NCBI GenBank assembly: GCA_037447655.1
Contig: JBBHKE010001536.1
Span: forward strand, 38,304-92,631
Direction: 5' to 3'
Source: Zygnema cylindricum
Taxonomy: Eukaryota; Streptophyta; Zygnematophyceae; Zygnematales; Zygnemataceae
Length of the DNA stretch: 54,328 nucleotides
Position 1 is the stretch's first letter; every line of letters begins with the position of its first letter. Shown here in pieces: positions 36,780 to 48,390 of this stretch. Below the pieces are notes generated by a model. The model was not told where the DNA came from, did no database searches, and saw nothing but the letters and a program-made list of their open reading frames with translations. The position numbers and the translations under genes are program-made.

Positions 36780-37050
36780 AGAAGATCACATGAAAAGCCC
36801 ATAACACAACTTACGAAAGGACTATCTGTCATATTAGCGTCTGCAATTTTGAACGTCCGCGTGTTTTAGTTCGCTAAAAAATTTCGTCCGTCGGCGTGCG
36901 CTGAACTACGATCATACGTCAGATTCGTATGTCCGTACAATAGTGTCCACAGCGCACACCCATACAGTATGCCTACTCTACGCGAGTTTTGTGCCAAGTT
37001 TCGTGCGCCTACCAAAGGCCTACCATAAAAACGCCTACTTTTGAACTATG
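36780..37050. repeat. truncated CATAGTTC hAT-like MITE abutting the CDK8 start
   Basis: The right end CGCCTACTTTTGAACTATG (to 37050) and the block AGATCACATGAAAAGCCC plus ATAACACAACTTACG (36782-36815) are those of the family. The terminal part beyond that block is missing, so the remnant stops about 12 bp from the CDK8 initiation codon. Part of its middle is divergent. Confidence 0.75.
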
Positions 37051-37381
37051 GTTCAAATATTGTTCAAATTCCCATTGATGGCCAGCTACAGTCAAAACAG
37101 TCAAAACTTTACCGCTAATAGCGTTGATGTTATTTATGGTTTACTATTTAAATCAGATTTTCTTCGTGCACTCCATGAACGTCCAGTTTTCATTTATAGA
37201 CCGCCAATCGGAAGGTTCTTACTTCTTACCTTCCACTGTTGAATTAATAATTCGGAGGTGTGCATGGATTAAAAGACCATTAACGCTAACAGCGATACAT
37301 GGTGTAATGCACTGTACCGTAGTTTGCTTTGTTGAACAAGGATATCCATGTATGACAGTTATGTACTGTAATATACAATAC

Positions 37382-37478
37382 GTACTGTACTGTACAGTGC
37401 AAATGTGCAATACAGTACAGTACAGTACAGTACTGTACTGTACTGTACAGTACAGTACTATACTATACTGTACTTTAC
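37382..37478. repeat. palindromic (GTACT/ACAGT)n repeat
   Basis: CAGTACAGTACAGTAC-type units are followed by their complement GTACTGTACTGTACTG. This gives a self-complementary core of more than 30 bp flanked by a second GTACTGTACTGTACAG stretch. It could extrude as a cruciform or be transcribed as a hairpin in the PPR 5' leader. Confidence 0.85.
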
Positions 37479-37820
37479 TGTAATATAAGCATTTCGTGCG
37501 CTGCGTGTGAGAATGCTCCACTTTGAAACAAGGGTTCAGGTTGAATTGTCGGTCTAAAGGCGACGGGCAGCGTTCCAGTCTTTAGTCCATGGCGGACAGC
37601 AGGACGGGAAGGCGATGATAGTGTTTAGTTTCATGCACATGACTGTTGTCCGGAGCTGTTTCCATGCCAGTTGTTGAATAAATAATTATTCTGCTAAATC
37701 TGATTTCATCTTGTAAATGATACATTTCTAGTAGCTTATCGTCGTTTTTTTTTTTTAAATCCCTAGCGTCTTCATAGCGCTGTTAGATTTTTGTTTTTCA
37801 GTTTCAATTCCATACTCTTA

Positions 37821-40800
37821 ATGGCTACCGGTGGGAGCCTGAGGAGAATTTCCGCAAGAGTTGCGAGACAGTTACGCTCTTCTTCATATTCTTCTGAACC
37901 CTCATTAAGAGGATTGTCCATAGTTTCAAGCAAAACAATTGACAACTGCCCTTTGGGAAACTCAGAGGGAATTGGCAGTCGTTCAATACAAACAGGAAAG
38001 CCATGGACTGGAGGCGTAAGTCTCGTTAATGAATACAATGAAAAGAAGTCCATCTTAGGACATGGTCAACATGTGAGACATATAAGTGGTGGATTAATGG
38101 GAGGAGAGAGACAGCAAGTGACTGAAACTGAGCAGATTGTGTCGCCGTTGCAAGATCAATCTCCAGCCGTTGATTCCGAAGTTGTTGCAGATGGACTTGA
38201 AAGTCCAGCGGGAAATGCGGAAAGCAGTGGAGAGCAACATAATAGTTCAGTCCAAACTCCCGGAGAAACCAATGGATTTCAGACAAACGAAGGACATTCT
38301 TCGGCAAAATGGCAATTATTAAAAGCCTCAGCTGAGCAAAAAGCAACAGGATTGAATGTTAAAGAACTAAACAAAAACTTAAGTGACCTTGTTTCGCGTG
38401 GAGAACATCTGGAAGCCAAATTACTTTTTGAAGCCTGGGTGGCGATACCTGGTAATGAACCGTCTGTACTTAGTTACAACTTTATGCTTCATGCTATGGT
38501 GAGATTGGGAGATCAACATGAGGAGCTCATGAAGGCTGTGGATGCCATGGAGAAGAGAGGTCTGGAGCCCAATATGTTGACATTTAATTCATTGCTTCGA
38601 GCTTCTTTTCGGGAGCGGCAATCATATCATGCTGAGACGGTTTTGAAAAGGTAAGCTGATGGCGAAAAAATCAAGTTTTTCGATTAAATTCGATTGGCTG
38701 CATTTGCATGTTACCTTTTCTTGGAATCATTGTTTTTTTTGTTTTGTATGTTCCGCTGGTTTGTTTGGTTGTTTTTATTTTTTTTGGTTTGTTTTATGCT
38801 TCTGGTTGTCATTGCCATTGATCTGTTTACTTTATCTGCACCAAATGTCTGTTTGTGTGTGTTTGGTTAGGAATCTAATTACATTCAATCGTAATGAACT
38901 GATCGACAAAGAAAGGATAGGAGGCAGAAAGAGTGTGGGAGAGAGAGAGGGAGAGTTAAACTTCACATTGTCGATCGTGAGCTGATCCATTGTTTTATCA
39001 CAACTATTTTTCCACTTTTAAAGACCAGTATCAGCAACAATCGATGTGAATATGCAAGTCAAGTGTCAGTCACTCGTTCTTGGATTTCTTTCCCCCCCCC
39101 TTTTTTTTTGAAATCCTGCAATTTGATAAAGACCTGAAAAGATTTTAAAAATAGGTCTTATCCTGTGTACCTTATATTGATGAGCTGTTGAATCCTTGCT
39201 TTTCATTGTGAATTTGCCTTTTAATCTGATGGAGGCAAAGAAAAGTTCTTAAAAAAAGACCCTATCGTACTTTAACAGTGAGTACATAGCAACATTCTTG
39301 TTGGAGTCTTTTGTGTGTCCGTTTCCTTTTTTTTTTCTTACCACACATGAAACATGTGTGCAAATGGACGTCAATGGGAATCAAACATCTGTTATCTGTG
39401 GACTCATGGCCCAGTGAGGATGTCTATTAGGAAGGTTCTCAAATCATTGTTTAAAATATTTTGTAAAAAATAATTATATAGGAGCCTCACATAATTGGAA
39501 AAGTGGAGGGTTTTTTCTTCTTCTCCCTGTTGCCAATGATCTTCTAATGAGGCAAATTGAATGTGTTGAGGGGTATAATTCTTTTTCTGAAAGAATATGA
39601 AAGCTGTAGAGTTTTGCTCGTCGAAGAAGCGTCCATTTCTTTCCTCTATTCCCTTTTAACCTTAGTACTAGATGGTTTGCAACATAACTGGTTGCGACTG
39701 TGCTAATAATATTAATGTTAGGTCCAGTTTTGTTTCAGGTATTGTAGTGTGGATCGCTATTTTCTTTAAATTGTTAAGAGAAACTATGTGACAAATTGGG
39801 TGTCCGTGGATAAGCCTTCTTTCTGTATTACAGGAAGAGGTGTTGAACCATTCCATTTTCCCATCTAATTATTAATCTGGCCAAACTGCACTGCCCATTG
39901 CTATTAGTGTAAAGGAATTATTAGTATGATGCAGAATTAGAATGGATAAGAATAATTTTGTGGAAGGAACGAAGTGGACTATAGTCCACTCCCTTAAATA
40001 GTATCATTTACACTATTTTTTTGTTTTTCCCAAACTAGTTGCGACGGAATCAGTGTTATTGACACCAATAACAATGGGCGGTGTAGTTAATGTGAATGAT
40101 GTAGCTGCCAGCTGTTACCACAATGTGTTGTGACCAGGTTATTATCCTTGTCTGAATTGCCGCTATCTCCCTTGGTTCTACTAACGTTGAGATTCTGGTT
40201 TTGTTTGGATGGCAGGATGGAAAATGGGGGCCCAAAAGCAACTCCTGATGGAGATTCTTACAATCTTGTCGTTTCTGTTTGTGCTTTAACGAGGCGAATA
40301 GGAGCTGCTCTTATGCACATGCAAGACATGATGCGTCGAGGTTTTGTCCCTAGTAAATCGACGTACAATGAGGTTTTGGCCGCATGTGCGAGACTTCGTC
40401 GGAGTCGGGATGCAATCGCTGTTCTCAAAGAGCTTAAGGTTCGCACCCTCCAATCCCTTCCCAAAAGATTTAACACATGTACACATGTATACATATATAC
40501 CCAAATACACGTATATACACACATGCATATGTACTGTATAATGTACCTCCTTATAATGGCTTTGTGTGCTTTAATTTCCTGCAAAAGTTGGTGAGGGTTT
40601 TTTAAATGATTCATGAGATGTCTCTCAGGGCTGAATTGTTATTGTTCTTGTATCATAACTTTCTGCAATTGTGTATGGCATTTTAGTTCTGGTTGTATTG
40701 GTCAAGGAAATGAATCTTTTTGAACCACGTTGTTTGGTGTATTGCTTGTTTTCTTGTTGTAGAACAAAAGTTAGTAGACAACCATCAGTCATGTAGGTCC

Positions 40801-43800
40801 GTGTTTTTCTCGTTTATGCTAAATTTGACTTCTTAGCTGAGAATCGATGAAAATCGGCGGCGTCTACGTGTTGTTTCCAAGGAACAAAGTAATTTCTGTT
40901 TGGCGAGAGGAATAATGTCAACATGCAGGATTTGCTCGTGTGTAGTCCAGTTCATTGCTGTTGTGTTTGTTTGGAGGAGTGATTTTGTTTGGTTCAAGCA
41001 AGTGTGTTGAACGGTAGTTATAAAAGTGTGAAAACGCGTGGAACCACTGTATCTGGTTGTCTTGTATTATACTTGTGTTATAGGGGGTTTTCAGGTATAA
41101 TACGTGTATAGTAAAGGGTAAGTACGGAGCATTTCAATGCCTTTCCGCTCGTTGAAACTATCTGTTGGACTCTGAATCGAGCACTAAGACCTTTATTTTT
41201 TGTATGTGTACTTTTTTTATGTGTCAGGCCCAGTCGATTCCTCCCATTCCTGGAACTCTTGGAGAGTTGTTGACATCATCAATTGAGGCAGAAGATGCGG
41301 AATGCTGTTTGCTAGTTTTGCAGATGACTGCTGAACGAAGGTTAATGGTAGATCAAGGGACCTTATTGGGAGCTCTGAACTTAGCGGCTCGTGGAGGAAA
41401 TCCCACATTGGCTGAACAGGTCCCTCCTTTTTCTCTGGTTTTTCTGGTCTTTTTTGTCTTTTTATTACAACTATCGGTTGCTGGGAGTGGCTGGGATGAG
41501 CGAATGGTGTGGTTTGAATGAGATTGTTTACCTTGTGGGCGGAATTCAGCTTGTAGTTCATCAGAAAGGTTATTGGAATGTCTATACAGAAAAGTCAAAG
41601 GTTTTGCTTGACTACACACAAGGTAGTGCTGAGTTGGTGATGTACGACTAAATCACATCTGTTTCCTGATTTTCCTGATTTTCCTGATTTTTTCCTGATT
41701 TTCCTGGCGCTTGATTCCACCTCCTCCCCCTGGCCTCCTCCCTCCCTTGTCCCCTCCCTCCACCCCTCCCCCCTCCCTCCCCCTCTCCCCCCTCCCCCTC
41801 CCTCTCCCTCCCTCTCCCTCTCCCATAATATAGCCCTTGAAACCTCACTGAACAGTTTTTTTTTCCGACATCAGGCCAAGTGGTGATTCCGTTTTCTTAA
41901 TTTGTTTGGATGTGTCCCGTCAGGGCGAGTTTTTTAGAGTTTCCAATCGGTGGTTTTCTTTTTTTTTTAACATCTGTGAAGAGGGCATAGAAACGCACTG
42001 TAGATCTTGTGAGTTTCCCATTCTGGTTCTGTGCTATACTCTAATTATGGGGCTTTTAGTTCTCCATTCTGGTCTTATGTTATGCTCTAATTATAGGGTA
42101 CTAGTTCTCCATTCTTCTTCTATGGTAAACTCTAACCAGAAGGTTTTCAATTCTACAGGCCTGGGCTTTGCTGAAGGTGAATACGCAAGGCAAAAATACC
42201 CTTCCAGCCTTTCATTTGGCTCGTATTCACACGTATTCGGCAGCGGCAGACTTTACTTCTGCTTTTCGATCCGTTAGGGAGTTTGAGGAGGCATGGGATA
42301 TGGAAACAGCAGACCCCGACCTTTTCTCTCCTTTCACTTCTCTCCGTCCCTTAGTACTGGCAGTCAGCCGTGGAGTCGGTGTTTTAGACAGTGTGAGTTG
42401 ACTTGCTTTCCCACTCATCGGCTGTGGGAATATTATGGCTGTAGCATTCGACCATGGTTTGAAGGCAATTCTCGGGCTTTTGGCTGTAAATAGTAGAGTG
42501 GATAATGTATTGTTGAACAGAATTTTGCAATGTCATGTTATCATGGTTTGAAGACATTTCCGGGTTTTTAGTTGTAATCGAAGAGTTGATAGTGTCAGTT
42601 AACAGTTTTGCGGTAAAGGGTAGGGCAGCTGATTATTTTGTACAGAGGAAAAAATCACAAAGAGCGTTTGGCTTTGTGAGTAATTTTTGAAAACTGGCTG
42701 CGGTGTCAACACCGTGTAACTTTGGACTTGTTATTAATATTTCAACAAGGCTAGCTTGTGGTATATGATTTGCAAAAATAATGTCCATGAGGAGGGTTTT
42801 GCTTCCCTTGAGGCTCAAAATCAATGATGTCCATAGACGCTTTTGCTATACCGCTCTCTACCTGGGTAGCACACTATCTTTTATCTCGACTGCATGGATT
42901 AGTTTCATCTTTAGGTCCATTTGATCAGGTGGGCATACACTATTGGAGTTTAACATGGTAAACAGTTAAACCCTGTATGATGTATAACCTTGTATGGTCA
43001 ACCCTGTGTAAGGTACTAGTGTTATCCTCTGTATTATCCACCAAAGAGTAATGAGGTAATTGGATATGAGCGATTACTGTCATTACTGGCCAGTAATCGC
43101 TGTAATTTTACAGAAATGTGGACAATTTGTGCATGTTCATTTCCATTACTGGCCAGTAATGCCAGTAATCTCTTTTTTTATAATTATAATCAAGACTATA
43201 TATGGTACCAGGGTTATCCACCAAAGACTTAGCCGTCTTCAGTGAAAGTTAGAGATTTCGATGCACAAAAGAGGAGTTGAACTAAAGCTTTTACCATCGG
43301 TTTTGCAGGCGTACTACCGTCTCGCAGATATGCATGCTGAGAGAGAAGTGGTCTCTCTCGCAGCTGTTAACTGTGTGATAGCCGGTTGTTCTGCACTTCG
43401 AGACACAGACCGAGCTCAACAAACTTTTGACGAGGTTGAAAAAACCTTTGAGTTATCACCAAATGTGCACACTTATAACGCACTCATGGACGGCTACGGG
43501 AAGAAAGGACAGGTAAAATTTTTGCACTGGTTTGTGGGAAACAAAGAATTAGAGTTTCTTCACTGCCTTGCTCATGCAAATGTCAATTTCATGTTGTAAC
43601 AAATTGGAAGAACAGAATTGCTCCACTATTTTTGAGTTTCGTCTGGATTTTTTAGGCTTTTGTTTGAAGACATCTTCAAAGTTACATGCACTTGCCATAG
43701 AAATTATCCTATGATAACAATCTCCATGAACTGCCTTATTTCGTAAACATTGTCATTTTCGTTAAGCAAGTCATGTGCAGATCCATAATACCATGCGGCT

Positions 43801-45397
43801 TATTAGCCCTGGCCTGGTTTTGGATTTTTCTGCACAATATTTATTGCTGGCTTTCTGCCAGTCTGCCATTTGGCTCTTTTGAGTTTTCCATGGCTGACGG
43901 TTTCACGGCCAGCACACATTTCTTTTTTTATTATTTATCAGCATATGTTGTGTCCTCAATTACGACAAAAGTCAGTGTCTTTTGTATTGTTTTGTATTTG
44001 CTTTGTGTTTATCAATCACGGCCAAATTCATTTCTTGTTCCAAAATTAAGTTGATTAGTGTCCATATGTCAGTTCAGGTTAATTACGAGTTGTCTGGACC
44101 AAATTATTTCCTGCTGTATTGTTGTATGGAAGCAATTATATGGGCCTATGAAGGAGGATTTGGAACTTACAAATGGTGCATCTTGTTTATTGTGACAGGC
44201 TGATGTGGCAGAATCGCTGTTTAATGTGATGAAAGAGAAAGCAGTAGTCCCCAATTCATTTTCATATGACAGACTGGCCAATGCTTACATCATGTCACAC
44301 AACGCCTCCAAGGCACATAGTACTGTTGTAGCAATGGTGAGATTCGGCCCTACCTACTTCGCCCTGAAATTTTATTTGTCTATGGCATAGTTCAATTGTG
44401 TGAAAACAGTTGGAAACGCTAAATGTTGTAACACCATACTGTACATATATAATATGATATAATACACGTATAGTATGTGTTTACGACATATAGGGTTTCC
44501 AATTGTTTTTGTACATTTAAACTATGGTCGATGGTGTTGTCTAGCTTTTAACTTCCAAATCTTTTCTGGTTTTACCCTCTTTGGCTACTGTGGATGATAT
44601 ATTTGATTGAAAATAGAATCTATCCCGTGTGTATTCCAATTTTCAGGAAAATTGTCAATTTTGGGGCACTATATTCAGTTCCATCAATTCATTTTGGATT
44701 ATTCTTTGTTCTTGACTTATTTGGTGATGTGTTACAGTTGAAATTAGTTGCATTCATGTGACCATCGTTTTTTTGTTCTGATGGCTGGCCTGTTTGCTTT
44801 CAATAGCTTTGTAATTGCGTTTGAATAATAGTTTTGCCGTTTCATACACGTGTTTTCAGAATTACTCTTAAAAACCTGACGATTTTGTATCCTTTTCACA
44901 CAACATCTCAGACTCAAAGGAATCTAAAACCCTTACATTGACTAAATCTCCCATGGTTATGGTTATGTTTAATATGTTTACGGTTCCTATCTCCCAACTC
45001 CTATGTTCTCCTATCGTCTATTGATATCACCTAGCGTATATCTCTTATCTCCTATGAACCGTATGAACCATACCGACTTCGGTTTTTCCGGCTTTTGCAG
45101 GTTGAAGCTGGCCACACTCCCTCTCGAGAACTCCTTATCCATCTTTACCGGAGGTCTTTACGTGCTGATTATTCTGCCGGTGCTGATTTTGCCGCTCGGA
45201 CCATCCACGAAATTGGTTACCGGGATGCGAATGCTGGAGAGGTAAGGCGACGAAGTTTACTTACAGACGTGACAGCTGTGACTCATGACCCCCGACCAGC
45301 GAGGAGAGAACGAGCTCCGGCTTCCGTTGGAGATGACCGTACAATGCAAGAAAGATGGCAGGAAAATTCTCAGCAACGTCAGTTTCAGAACTGGTAG
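37821..45397 (+). CDS. P-class pentatricopeptide-repeat protein, probably mitochondrial
   Basis: Seven exons join in phase to 705 codons: 37821-38650, 40216-40438, 41228-41419, 42159-42392, 43309-43512, 44199-44336, 45101-45397. All introns are GT-AG. The N-terminus (residues 1-40) is rich in Arg/Ser with no acidic residue before about 26, as in mitochondrial presequences. A Ser/Gln/Glu-rich linker extends to about 165. PPR motifs follow: PSVLSYNFML (about 214), PNMLTFNSLL (about 250), PDGDSYNLVV (about 287), PSKSTYNEVL (about 322), PNVHTYNALMDGYGKKG (about 543) and PNSFSYDRLANAY (about 580). The stretch between has helical repeats without clear PPR signature. By family knowledge such proteins bind organelle RNA for processing, stability or translation. 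It resembles long P-type mitochondrial PPRs such as Arabidopsis At1g26460; this is a recollection, not a search. No E, DYW or SMR domain. The C-terminus is least certain: GAG|GTAAGG at 45241 could be a donor instead of coding. Confidence 0.87.
39886..40086. repeat. 201-bp MITE in PPR intron 1
   Basis: The inverted ends are CTGCACTGCCCATTGCTATT (left) and (reverse) CTACACCGCCCATTGTTATT, both leading to GTGT. It is related to the ACCGC-end family at 319 and 11880. It ends about 130 bp before the exon 2 acceptor. Confidence 0.75.
41656..41826. repeat. TTTTCCTGA minisatellite plus CCCTCC tract, PPR intron 3
   Basis: Five TTTTCCTGA-type units are followed by about 110 bp of C/T runs with many CCC triplets on the plus strand, the transcript-identical strand. 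The minus strand has correspondingly many GGG runs. Confidence 0.9.
43082..43161. repeat. pair of ATTACTGGCCAGTAAT palindromes, PPR intron 4
   Basis: Perfect 16-bp palindromes lie at 43082-43097 and 43145-43160. The second extends to 18 bp (43144-43161). Confidence 0.8.
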
Positions 45398-46830
45398 GGA
45401 TTGACGGGAAGAAACGGGAAAAAACGGGAAGAAACGGGGAGAAACAGAAAAAAATGGTTTAGTTTTGGGCAGTATTTTAGCATTGGGTCGGTGAGTTTGA
45501 AAAACCGGGTGGAACCCATGATGCTCCTAGTGACATCTATGATTTTTGGGAGTGAGCTAAAGAGGAACATCTAAGGGAGAACATCTAATGAAGAAGATCT
45601 AAAAGGGAAGATTCAAGGGGGAACTTTGAAGAAGGAAGAAAAACAAGAAGAGGGTACAATGGGGGAGGAAGAAAAACCTTAATAGTTTGTTTAAGGTATG
45701 AGTTTCACGCAGAAGGATTTTAAGAGTAGAATGGAGTTTTATATTTCTTGGTAGTGCAATGAAAGGCTGCTTGTCAGTATGGAGCATATAGTGTTGCGCT
45801 TTAGTTTTTGATTGCACAAAGGTCAACAAAAGCGTTCTTCTCTTTTTTTTTCTTTTTTTATATGTGCTACTAGTAAAATTCCAATTATTTGTTTTCCCTC
45901 GACTGGACCCGGCTTCACTTCATTCTATCGATCCTTTTTTTTTTTGAAGGTGGTGATCTTGTACTGGAACCAATAGTGGAGGAGGTCTGTTTTTGTGCCT
46001 ATCTTCTTTTTGGCTTTTGTACTTGCACTAAGTTATAATTCTGAGAGTGACAAGAGACATGTCAAGGTGAAAGCGTGAAACGTTTTTCTGTGATGACTTC
46101 AATTGGTTTTTTTGTGTCAGTTTTGAATTCTTGTTATGCTTTTATGACGAGTTACTTTCCTGAATGGAAGTTTGGGTGTTTTTCTTCTCCTAGCACGAGA
46201 GTCAGCTAGGTCTATAATGTCAAGCTGTTGAAGTGGCAGTGAAAATGTCATAATTCTTAAGGCATTCTGTGCGTCTCCCACCACTGTTGACAATTCAAGG
46301 CCGTTCAAATTAAGACTTAAATTGAATTGACAGCGTGGACGAGAAGATGCATAAATGGTGACACTTGGGATAATTTAAACATGATGGACATGCCTATCAA
46401 GGTTACCCGACATACACTGCTTTTTAAGGTTCAAAAAGATGGTGTACATTGCAAAAGATACACTGTGATTTTTGGCATTTTGTGATAACAAGAAGCTGAA
46501 AAGTTATAGATACATTGGCCTTGCCAATAACTAGCATTTTGAAGTTATCGCCAGTAGTTGGGCAATGGTTTTTTTTAACTGAATGCACTTTGAAATTCTA
46601 GAGTGTTTTGCCATTGGCATAAAAAGGTTTTGCTATAGTGGGCAAAAAGTGAAGCGTCCTGTTGTATGCTGTATTTGTCATTTCCTAGGGCAACAAACGA
46701 AGAAACCCAATAAGCCAAGTATAGCAGGATTCTGAGGAACTTGTGACACGGTACAGAACCGTATCGGACCTTTCTCGTTTTAGATTAACTGACTCTTTTT
46801 AAACAGTACCTCTGTTACGTAAGAAAAAAC
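45398..46830. other. PPR 3' region and spacer; no further gene seen
   Basis: 45403-45445 has repeated ACGGGAAGAA units right after the PPR stop. A GA/AG-rich stretch follows to 45670. No open frame with recognisable domains and no bounded mobile element was found in the rest. Confidence 0.5.
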
Positions 46831-46920
46831 GGGCTGACTTTATTAAAAAGCGCGATGGTTAACCATCTGAGTCCATGGAAACAAAAGAAAGTAGCATTGC
46901 AAAAACTGAAAACCTACATG
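46830..46920. repeat. about 91-bp direct repeat, copy 1
   Basis: GACTTTATTAAAAAGCGCGA, GTCCAT and AGTAGCATTGCAAAAACTGA blocks recur in the same order at 47284-47374, which lies inside a MITE. Confidence 0.85.
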
Positions 46921-46973
46921 TTACGTAAGCCACCATGATATGTTACGTAAGGGGAAAAATACTCAAAATAATA

Positions 46974-47515
46974 TTGTCGTGTATCGGTGGGGTTTTTCCG
47001 ATAACTGATATGTCCCTTTTTTGGCTTACAGATAATCGATATATTGGCACGATATATCGGTACTGGTGTTATCGCGATAAAAAACTGATAACACCAATTT
47101 TTCAACGCGATAACACCGTTACTGAACTAACGGCGATAATCGTACGGCTTATTTTGTACAGTTACACGGATAGATGTCCGTACTGAACTCCCGTTACACT
47201 GATTACGAAACAGATTGTCATACGTGGCATGCCACGCTATATAAAGTCAGTAATATAATACAGCATATTAAAAAGTGAATTAAGGGGCCGACTTTATTAA
47301 AAAGCGCGATGGTAAACCATCTGAGTCCATAGGAACAAAAGGAAGTAGCATTGCAAAAACTGAAAAACCACATAGCGTACTATATTTTTTTCTACTTGTC
47401 GCCGATAAGGAATTTGTTGGTCTCGGAGCGATGTATCGGACCCCTCACCGTTCGATAACCAATAACTATCTCATTTCGGTTTTATCTCGATAAGTTTTTT
47501 GCCGATACGCAACAC
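46974..47515. repeat. TGTTGTGTATCGG-family MITE with internal insertion
   Basis: The ends are TTGTCGTGTATCGG and TTGCCGATACGCAACAC. The block order matches the copies at 16110 and 20192, but 47274-47380 is replaced by the 91-bp repeat also present outside at 46830-46920. Confidence 0.75.
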
Positions 47516-47556
47516 TACAAAATAGCATTATTACAGTACAGTACACCACAAATCTT

Positions 47557-48045
47557 AATTAGAGTAAAGAAATAATTAGAGTAAAAAAACGAAAAGAAAT
47601 AATTAGAGTTATTAACTCTATTTTGGGTAATCGACCATTTTCAAAAAAACAAAAAAACTCTACTTATCAATAACTCTACTTTGGGCGTAAATTTGGGCGC
47701 TGAATATATCTACTGTAAATTAGGTAAACGTACAGAATCTGACAAAACATACAGTTTCACGTCATTATGACGTTTGCACTACACGGTTTGTCAAAACGCA
47801 GTTACATGATAACGGCCTGTATTAAATCATTATTTGTACTTTTTTACTTAATAAAATACAATTTTGCACGGTCAGACACCGACCGTACGCTACACTATTT
47901 AAAACGGCACTATATTAGAGTTATTAAGGCTCATTCAAAAAGTACCTTAAATAATGTAAAGAATAATTTAGAATAATGTACTCTATTTATGGTGATAGAG
48001 TCAAAATTTGGGGTGACCGAATTAGCGTACATAACTCTAATTACG
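47557..48045. repeat. TTAGAGTAA-type repeat, third copy
   Basis: It shares the framing TTAGAGTAA motifs and the inner CAGAATCTGACAAAAC and TTTGCACTAC blocks with 10500-10990. No coding potential. Confidence 0.7.
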
Positions 48046-48092
48046 ATTCGCGGGTTCAAGATTCGTGGTTTAGTGGAGCCGATGTAGTGTTA

Positions 48093-48390
48093 GGGTGACG
48101 TTCCATCAAGCGAAAAGTGGCGTAGTTTACATAAATCCGCGACCCTCAGTACCAAATCGTACCGCCTATTTTGTTTTTATACGAAAAACAACATTACAGA
48201 GAATCTTGTCGATAGTCTCCGAAGGCCTTGGAGGTAATACTGGCCGTCGGATGTTCATCTGCGAGGAGTTCGCTTCATTTTTTTCTGTAACTGTCAACCC
48301 ACCTCGAGGAGGTGGGTTGGCAGATACAGAAAAAAAAACCGTGACACGTTGGTCACATGTGTTCATGATGATGCCGTACTTATGACATCA
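48093..48390 (+). repeat. Harbinger-like MITE fragment, GGGTGACGTTCCAT end
   Basis: It starts after TTA (48090-48092). It is the inverted equivalent of 50930-51150 in the intact element at 50416. It contains a strong hairpin at 48281-48333, with an uninterrupted inner stem CAACCCACCTC/GAGGTGGGTTG around a 3-nt loop. The right end was not found. Confidence 0.65.

Larger units (their letters stand above)
36769..37820. promoter_or_regulatory. divergent intergenic region between CDK8 and the PPR gene
   Basis: 1,052 bp separate the two ATGs, which point away from each other. Promoters of both genes are therefore expected here. It holds a truncated CATAGTTC MITE, a weak second MITE (about 37107-37312) and a GTAC palindrome. 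A TTTTTCAG at about 37794-37801 could be the acceptor of a 5'-UTR intron of the PPR gene. No TATA box could be assigned with confidence. Confidence 0.5.

Noticed and set aside
37219-37521. Tyr/Cys/Val-rich frames across 37.2-37.5 kb
   Set aside because: They translate the GTACT palindrome.
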